NCBI GenBank assembly: GCA_019746225.1
Contig: JAIESE010000015.1
Span: 1-64,000, forward strand
Source of the DNA: Alphaproteobacteria bacterium
Lineage (GTDB): Bacteria; Pseudomonadota; Alphaproteobacteria; Paracaedibacterales; VGCI01
DNA length: 64,000 nucleotides
Direction: 5' to 3'
Position numbers and translations under genes: made by a program
The notes under the pieces: model-generated
What the model was told of the DNA's origin: nothing
The model's input: only the letters and a program-made list of their open reading frames with translations
The model's database searches: none
In this document: positions 59,702 to 64,000 of the stretch, in pieces
Position numbering within the stretch: position 1 is the first letter of the stretch
Layout of the letters: every line of letters starts with the position of its first letter

Positions 59702-60861
59702 GTAAGCATACCCTTAACTTCGGCCCACAACATCCAGCTGCTCACGGTGTCTTGCGTCTGATCCTTGATTTGGATGGAGAAGTTGTGGAGCGCGCAGATC
59801 CCCATATCGGCTTCCTTCACCGGGGAACGGAAAAGCTTATCGAGCACAAAACTTATCTTCAGGCGATTCCTTACTTTGACCGTCTTGACTATGTATCTCC
59901 CATGAACCAGGAACACGCTTTTGTTTTAGGCATTGAGCGACTTTTGGGCGTTATTCCCCCTTTGCGAGCCCAGTACATCCGTGTCCTTTACTCAGAACTC
60001 ACCCGCATTACCAATCACCTGTTGAACATTGCGACCTTTGCCATGGATGTTGGTGCGATCACGCCCTTTTTGTGGGCCTTTGAGGAACGCGAAAATATCA
60101 TGGAGTTTTATGAACGGGTTAGTGGGGCCCGCCTTCACGCGGCTTACGTGCGCCCAGGGGGTGTTCACCAGGATTTGCCTGAGGGGCTTCTAGAAGATAT
60201 CGAGGCCTTTGTCAGACGCTTTCCAAAATTGATTGACGATATTGAGACCCTCCTGACAGAGAATCGGATTTTCAAGATTCGCACTGTCGATATTGGCAGA
60301 ATTGCCGCTGAAGATGCTTTGAACTGGGGCTTTACGGGCCCGATGCTGCGCGCAAGTGGTCTCCCCTGGGATTTGCGCAAATCTCAACCCTATGAAGTTT
60401 ATGATCAGTTGGACTTTGATATTCCCATCGGCAAACACGGGGATTGTTATGACCGATATTTAGTCCGAATGGCCGAGATGCGCGAAAGCCTTAAAATCAT
60501 CCGTCAGTGCTTGGATAAAATGCCCGAAGGCCCGGTAATGACCGATGACTGTAAAATTGCCCCCCCACGTCGGGCCGAAATGAAGACCTCCATGGAAGCT
60601 ATGATCAATCACTTCAAATACTATACTGAAGGACTTCATGTCCCCGAGGGCGAAGTTTATGCGGCAGTGGAAGCCCCCAAGGGGGAGTTTGGTGTGTACT
60701 TGATTTCCGATGGTACCAACCGCCCCTATCGGTGCAAAATACGCGCGCCATCCTATGCGTTCCTTCAAGCAACAGACTTTTTATCCCGTGGCCATATGCT
60801 TTCGGATGTGGTTGCCATTATTGGCTCTTTGGATATCGTCTTTGGAGAAATTGACCGATGA
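59698..60861 (+). CDS. nuoD: NADH-quinone oxidoreductase subunit D
   Basis: 49-kDa subunit forming the quinone cavity with NuoB, structurally related to NiFe hydrogenase large subunit without the metal. Marks are [38 protein letters not shown], and the C-terminal [20 protein letters not shown]. Length 387 is slightly short but complete. Overlaps nuoE by four bases. The MidA-type methyltransferase encoded earlier may modify it. Confidence 0.97.
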   Translation: MSKHTLNFGPQHPAAHGVLRLILDLDGEVVERADPHIGFLHRGTEKLIEHKTYLQAIPYFDRLDYVSPMNQEHAFVLGIERLLGVIPPLRAQYIRVLYSELTRITNHLLNIATFAMDVGAITPFLWAFEERENIMEFYERVSGARLHAAYVRPGGVHQDLPEGLLEDIEAFVRRFPKLIDDIETLLTENRIFKIRTVDIGRIAAEDALNWGFTGPMLRASGLPWDLRKSQPYEVYDQLDFDIPIGKHGDCYDRYLVRMAEMRESLKIIRQCLDKMPEGPVMTDDCKIAPPRRAEMKTSMEAMINHFKYYTEGLHVPEGEVYAAVEAPKGEFGVYLISDGTNRPYRCKIRAPSYAFLQATDFLSRGHMLSDVVAIIGSLDIVFGEIDR

Positions 60862-61469
60862 CAGGAAGCAAAGGGACACCCCCAACTTACCCAATTGAAG
60901 GCCATGATTTCTTTGTTTTCACCCCCGAAAATCAAGAGAAAATCGAAGCCATTTTGAAGAAATACCCTGTCGGGCGGCAAGCCAGCGCCATTCTGCCCCT
61001 CATGGATTTGGCACAACGACAATGCGGTGGATGGCTTCCCCAACCTGCTATTGAAACCATCGCGACGCTCTTGAAAATGCCTGTTATCCGTGCTCAAGAA
61101 GTCGCAACCTTTTATACGATGTTTAATTTAAAACCTGTTGGTAAACATCACATCCAACTGTGTCGCACCACCCCCTGTTGGTTACGGGGCAGTGACGCCA
61201 TCAAGTCCATTTGTGAGACTCACCTTGGTATAAAACCGGGTGAAGTTACTCCAGATGGTAAATTCAGTTTAACAGAAGTCGAATGCCTCGGGGCTTGTAT
61301 CAATGCCCCCATGGCCCAAATAAATGATGATTATTATGAAGATTTAACGCCAGAATCCATGAAGAACATCTTACAAAATATAGCGACAGGCAAGTCCCCT
61401 CCAACGGGGAAAGTATCCAGCACCAAAGCGAAGAAGCCCCTCGTCGAAGATGAAGAAGGAGACCTGTAG
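60858..61469 (+). CDS. nuoE: NADH-quinone oxidoreductase subunit E
   Basis: 24-kDa thioredoxin-like subunit with a [2Fe-2S] cluster. Cluster ligands lie in [11 protein letters not shown] and [12 protein letters not shown]. Length 203, with a C-terminal Lys/Ser-rich tail of about 35 residues. nuoF follows immediately after the stop. Confidence 0.96.
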   Translation: MTGSKGTPPTYPIEGHDFFVFTPENQEKIEAILKKYPVGRQASAILPLMDLAQRQCGGWLPQPAIETIATLLKMPVIRAQEVATFYTMFNLKPVGKHHIQLCRTTPCWLRGSDAIKSICETHLGIKPGEVTPDGKFSLTEVECLGACINAPMAQINDDYYEDLTPESMKNILQNIATGKSPPTGKVSSTKAKKPLVEDEEGDL

Positions 61470-62738
61470 ATGTTGCGTGATCAAGACCGCATCTTCACGA
61501 ACCTATCCGGCATCGAGTCCCCTTATTTAAAGGCCGCTAAGGCACGGGGTGATTGGGATAATACGAAAGGTCTTTTTACAAAGGGACCTGAATGGATGAT
61601 TCAAGAAATTGAAAAATCTGGTCTTCGGGGTCGCGGAGGAGCCGGATTCTCAACGGGTAAAAAATGGTCTTTCATGCCAAAGGTAAGCGATGGTCGTCCC
61701 TCATATCTGATCATTAATGCAGATGAAAGTGAACCCGGCACTTGTAAAGACCGGGACATCTTGCGCTATGATCCTCATAAGCTTATCGAAGGAGCCTTTC
61801 TAAGCTCCTATGCCATAGGGGCCAAAGTTGCTTACATCTACATCCGCGGCGAATATATCGCCGAGGCCAACATTCTCCAACAAGCAATCGATGAAGCTTA
61901 TGCTGCAGGTCTTTTGGGAAAGAACGCCGCCAAATCCGGCTGGGACTTTGACTTATATCTCCATCGGGGTGCTGGTGCGTACATTTGCGGCGAAGAGTCT
62001 GCACTTCTTGAGAGTCTTGAAGGTCGCAAAGGCATGCCGCGTCTGAAACCGCCTTATCCCACGAACATGGGACTTTATGGCTGCCCAACCATCGTCAACA
62101 ACGTTGAAACCATTGCTGTTGTCCCCACGATTTTACGCCGTGGAAGTGCATGGTTTGCAAACCTTGGTCGCCCCAACAATACGGGCACAAAGATTTTCTG
62201 CATATCTGGTCATGTCAACAAACCCTGCAATGTGGAAGAAGAGATGGGTATGCCGCTTAAAGAGCTGATCGAAACCCATGCGGGAGGCGTACGTGGCGGT
62301 TGGAAGAATTTGAAGGCCATTATTCCAGGCGGATCTTCTGTCTCGTTATTACCCAAAAGAATCTGTGATACGGTTCTAATGGACTTTGATAGTTTGTGCG
62401 ACGTGCAATGTGGTTTGGGAACAGCGGCAGTGATTGTGATGGATCAATCGACGGATGTTATCAAAGCCATCGCCAATCTGTCCCGCTTTTACATGCATGA
62501 AAGTTGTGGACAATGCACCCCTTGCCGTGAAGGAACGGGATGGATGTGGCGTATGTTGGAACGCATCGCTGAAGGCCGGGGCCAAATAGAAGATATTGAC
62601 TTACTCGATGAAGTGGCAGGTCAAGTCGAAAATCATACAATTTGTGCTCTGGGAGATGCCGCTGCTTGGCCCGTCCAAGGCCTCATTCGTCATTTTCGGG
62701 AGGAAATGGAAGATCGAATACGGGGGGGGAGTGTATAG
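61470..62738 (+). CDS. nuoF: NADH-quinone oxidoreductase subunit F
   Basis: NADH- and FMN-binding subunit. The nucleotide and flavin segments read [31 protein letters not shown] and [16 protein letters not shown]; the [4Fe-4S] ligands include Cys346, Cys349 and Cys352 in [12 protein letters not shown], with a later cysteine in [10 protein letters not shown]. Length 422 is normal. AAGGAG precedes the ATG inside nuoE. A repeat element separates it from nuoG. Confidence 0.98.
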   Translation: MLRDQDRIFTNLSGIESPYLKAAKARGDWDNTKGLFTKGPEWMIQEIEKSGLRGRGGAGFSTGKKWSFMPKVSDGRPSYLIINADESEPGTCKDRDILRYDPHKLIEGAFLSSYAIGAKVAYIYIRGEYIAEANILQQAIDEAYAAGLLGKNAAKSGWDFDLYLHRGAGAYICGEESALLESLEGRKGMPRLKPPYPTNMGLYGCPTIVNNVETIAVVPTILRRGSAWFANLGRPNNTGTKIFCISGHVNKPCNVEEEMGMPLKELIETHAGGVRGGWKNLKAIIPGGSSVSLLPKRICDTVLMDFDSLCDVQCGLGTAAVIVMDQSTDVIKAIANLSRFYMHESCGQCTPCREGTGWMWRMLERIAEGRGQIEDIDLLDEVAGQVENHTICALGDAAAWPVQGLIRHFREEMEDRIRGGSV

Positions 62739-62771
62739 GATGCTGAGTTTGGAAGACTACCACGGCTGTTT

Positions 62772-62829
62772 TACCTCTCCCCTTGTGGGAGAGGTCGCCA
62801 CAAGAAAAGCGCTGTGGCGGGTGAGGGGT
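62772..62829 (+). repeat. Two-hairpin interspersed repeat, copy 5 (forward), inside the nuo operon
   Basis: First hairpin CCTCTCCC/GGGAGAGG, second hairpin GCCACA/TGTGGC, tail GGGTGAGGGG. It lies between nuoF and nuoG and is transcribed with them unless it ends transcription. Confidence 0.85.
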
Positions 62830-62885
62830 ATCTCTCATCAAGCAGAAGATCTCTTCCTGAAACTTGGTTCTTACTCACACATACC

Positions 62886-62910
62886 CCCCTCTCCCACAAG
62901 GGGAGAGGTA
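62886..62910 (-). repeat. Half copy of the interspersed repeat, between nuoF and nuoG
   Basis: Only the constant first hairpin is present, inverted relative to copy 5. The upstream flank has CCCCCC instead of the usual TACC-type flank. Confidence 0.8.
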
Positions 62911-62951
62911 CAGCAGCCCTGTCCACCATACCAAGACCTAGGAACACGACC

Positions 62952-64000
62952 ATGCCCAAACTAACCATTAATGACATTCAAGTTGAGGTTGAAAGCGGCT
63001 CAACCGTCTTGCAAGCGTGTGAGCAGCTTGGCATTGAAATTCCTGTTTTTTGTTATCACCCGAAACTTTCCATCGCTGGCAACTGCCGCATGTGCTTGGT
63101 CCAAACGGGCACATCGAAAAAGCCGATCGCAAGCTGTTCCATGCCCGCAACGGATGGCATGGTTATCAAGACGAATACCCCCGTCGTTAAAGCCGCCCGG
63201 GAAGGCGTCTTGGAATTTCTCCTCATCAACCATCCCCTGGACTGTCCGATTTGTGATCAGGGAGGGGAATGTGACCTTCAAGATATTACCAGAAACTATT
63301 CCCGAAGCAAGAGTCGCTTCTCGTTAAACAAACGTGCCGTCACAGATAAACCTATGGGGCCGTTAATCAAAACCATCATGACCCGGTGCATTCATTGCAC
63401 CCGATGTGTGCGCTTTGCCAATGAAATTGCAGGATCTCCTGAAATGGGTGCCTGTGGCCGCGGAGAAGACATGGAAATCACGAGTTATTTAGGCAAAGCC
63501 ATTACATCTGAGCTTTCTGGCAACATGATCGATATCTGCCCTGTCGGCGCCCTCACAAGCAAACCATACGCTTTTCATGGCCGCCCTTGGGAATTGACGA
63601 AGACCGAAACCATCGACGTCCTCGATGCTGTGGGAAGTAACATTCGCGTTGATAGCCGGGGACGCGAGGTTTTGCGCATTCTACCACGCCTCAATGAAGA
63701 GATTAACGAGGAATGGATATCTGACAAAACCCGATTTGCATGTGATGGGTTGAAACAACAGCGCCTTGATCAGCCTTATATTCGTCAAAAAGGGAAACTT
63801 GTCCCTGCTTCTTGGGATGAGGCTCTAGCCCACATTCAAAAGAAACTGAAAGGCCTTAGCGGAAAAGAAATTGCGGCACTCGTTGGTGACCAAGCGGATT
63901 GTGAATCCATAATTGCCTTAAAGGATCTCATGACAAATTTGAAAAGCCCCCACTTGGATTGTCGACAAGATGGCACCCATTGGGATGCAAGCAATCGGAG
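62952..64000 (+). CDS. nuoG: NADH-quinone oxidoreductase subunit G (3' end off window)
   Basis: 75-kDa subunit with the chain of iron-sulphur clusters. The frame starts at the ATG 62952 with the N-terminal [2Fe-2S] ferredoxin domain ([15 protein letters not shown]), then [15 protein letters not shown], the [4Fe-4S] region [16 protein letters not shown] and [17 protein letters not shown], and enters the molybdopterin-oxidoreductase-like domain. About 350 of an expected 680 or so residues are in the window. It follows the repeat element that interrupts the operon. Confidence 0.97.
   Translation, partial: MPKLTINDIQVEVESGSTVLQACEQLGIEIPVFCYHPKLSIAGNCRMCLVQTGTSKKPIASCSMPATDGMVIKTNTPVVKAAREGVLEFLLINHPLDCPICDQGGECDLQDITRNYSRSKSRFSLNKRAVTDKPMGPLIKTIMTRCIHCTRCVRFANEIAGSPEMGACGRGEDMEITSYLGKAITSELSGNMIDICPVGALTSKPYAFHGRPWELTKTETIDVLDAVGSNIRVDSRGREVLRILPRLNEEINEEWISDKTRFACDGLKQQRLDQPYIRQKGKLVPASWDEALAHIQKKLKGLSGKEIAALVGDQADCESIIALKDLMTNLKSPHLDCRQDGTHWDASNR

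Noticed and set aside
62596..62964. Open frame across the nuoF end and the repeat
   Set aside because: It reads the repeat hairpins in an alternative frame and overlaps nuoF; a repeat artefact.

Overview
This window is a dense, mostly housekeeping stretch of an alphaproteobacterial chromosome of moderate G+C. A CtrA-type cell-cycle regulator with Asp51, an IHF-beta gene, the NADH dehydrogenase order nuoABCDEFG, alphaproteobacterial forms of HemB, PutA and the M16 peptidase, and the lptFG-lptD block all point that way. Several secreted, eukaryote-like or lineage-specific proteins sit between the housekeeping genes: two tandem HAD-like proteins, an F-box/LRR-like protein, and another exported protein with an F-box-like start. 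Together with a host-attachment-family protein this suggests a host-associated lineage such as Holosporales/Paracaedibacter-like symbionts of protists. That placement is an inference from gene content; no marker RNA gene is present.

Layout. 1-9271: acyl-CoA dehydrogenase (cut by the window edge), hemB, two tandem secreted paralogues, pfkA, anmK, tyrS. 9272-15773 (mostly minus): a repeat pair, ctrA, putA, rsmA, surA. 15952-22063 (plus): lptF-lptG-lptD, trmL-hemF. 22275-30911: an MFS exporter, a second repeat pair, pheS-pheT-lepA, lgt and a MidA/NDUFAF7-type methyltransferase. 30939-36537: a secreted protein of unknown function, then secG-pyrG-kdsA-eno-ftsB. 36528-44585: lysA, an M16 peptidase, a small membrane protein, an Hsp20 remnant with its terminator, a host-attachment-family gene, a ydbH-ynbE-ydbL operon and an NhaD-like antiporter. 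44511-51954: a REC-PAS-GGDEF protein, ihfB, accD, tlpA-like, tdk, and an ALDH7-gcdH pair for lysine breakdown. 52078-57843: trhO, an FKBP, aspS, dprA, usg, the F-box/LRR protein. 58059-64000: nuoA-nuoG, with nuoG cut by the window edge.

How the genes fit together. The set covers an aerobic, Gram-negative cell that makes its own haem (hemB, hemF), builds and exports LPS (kdsA, lptD, lptF, lptG), recycles murein (anmK), matures lipoproteins (lgt), respires (nuo), and burns amino acids (putA for proline, ALDH7 plus glutaryl-CoA dehydrogenase for lysine) while keeping glycolytic enzymes (pfkA, eno). CtrA, a diguanylate cyclase response regulator and candidate CtrA boxes suggest that a cell-cycle circuit is retained.

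Most notable signals: (1) an interspersed two-hairpin repeat whose first hairpin is constant while the second differs in sequence between copies but stays self-complementary; (2) a signal-peptide-bearing F-box/LRR-like protein; (3) tandem HAD-like secreted paralogues with a 28-residue internal repeat, one of which has lost the expected catalytic aspartates; (4) long convergent gene overlaps; (5) candidate CtrA boxes upstream of ctrA and between the GGDEF gene and ihfB. I saw no tRNA, rRNA, CRISPR array, prophage or transposase gene.
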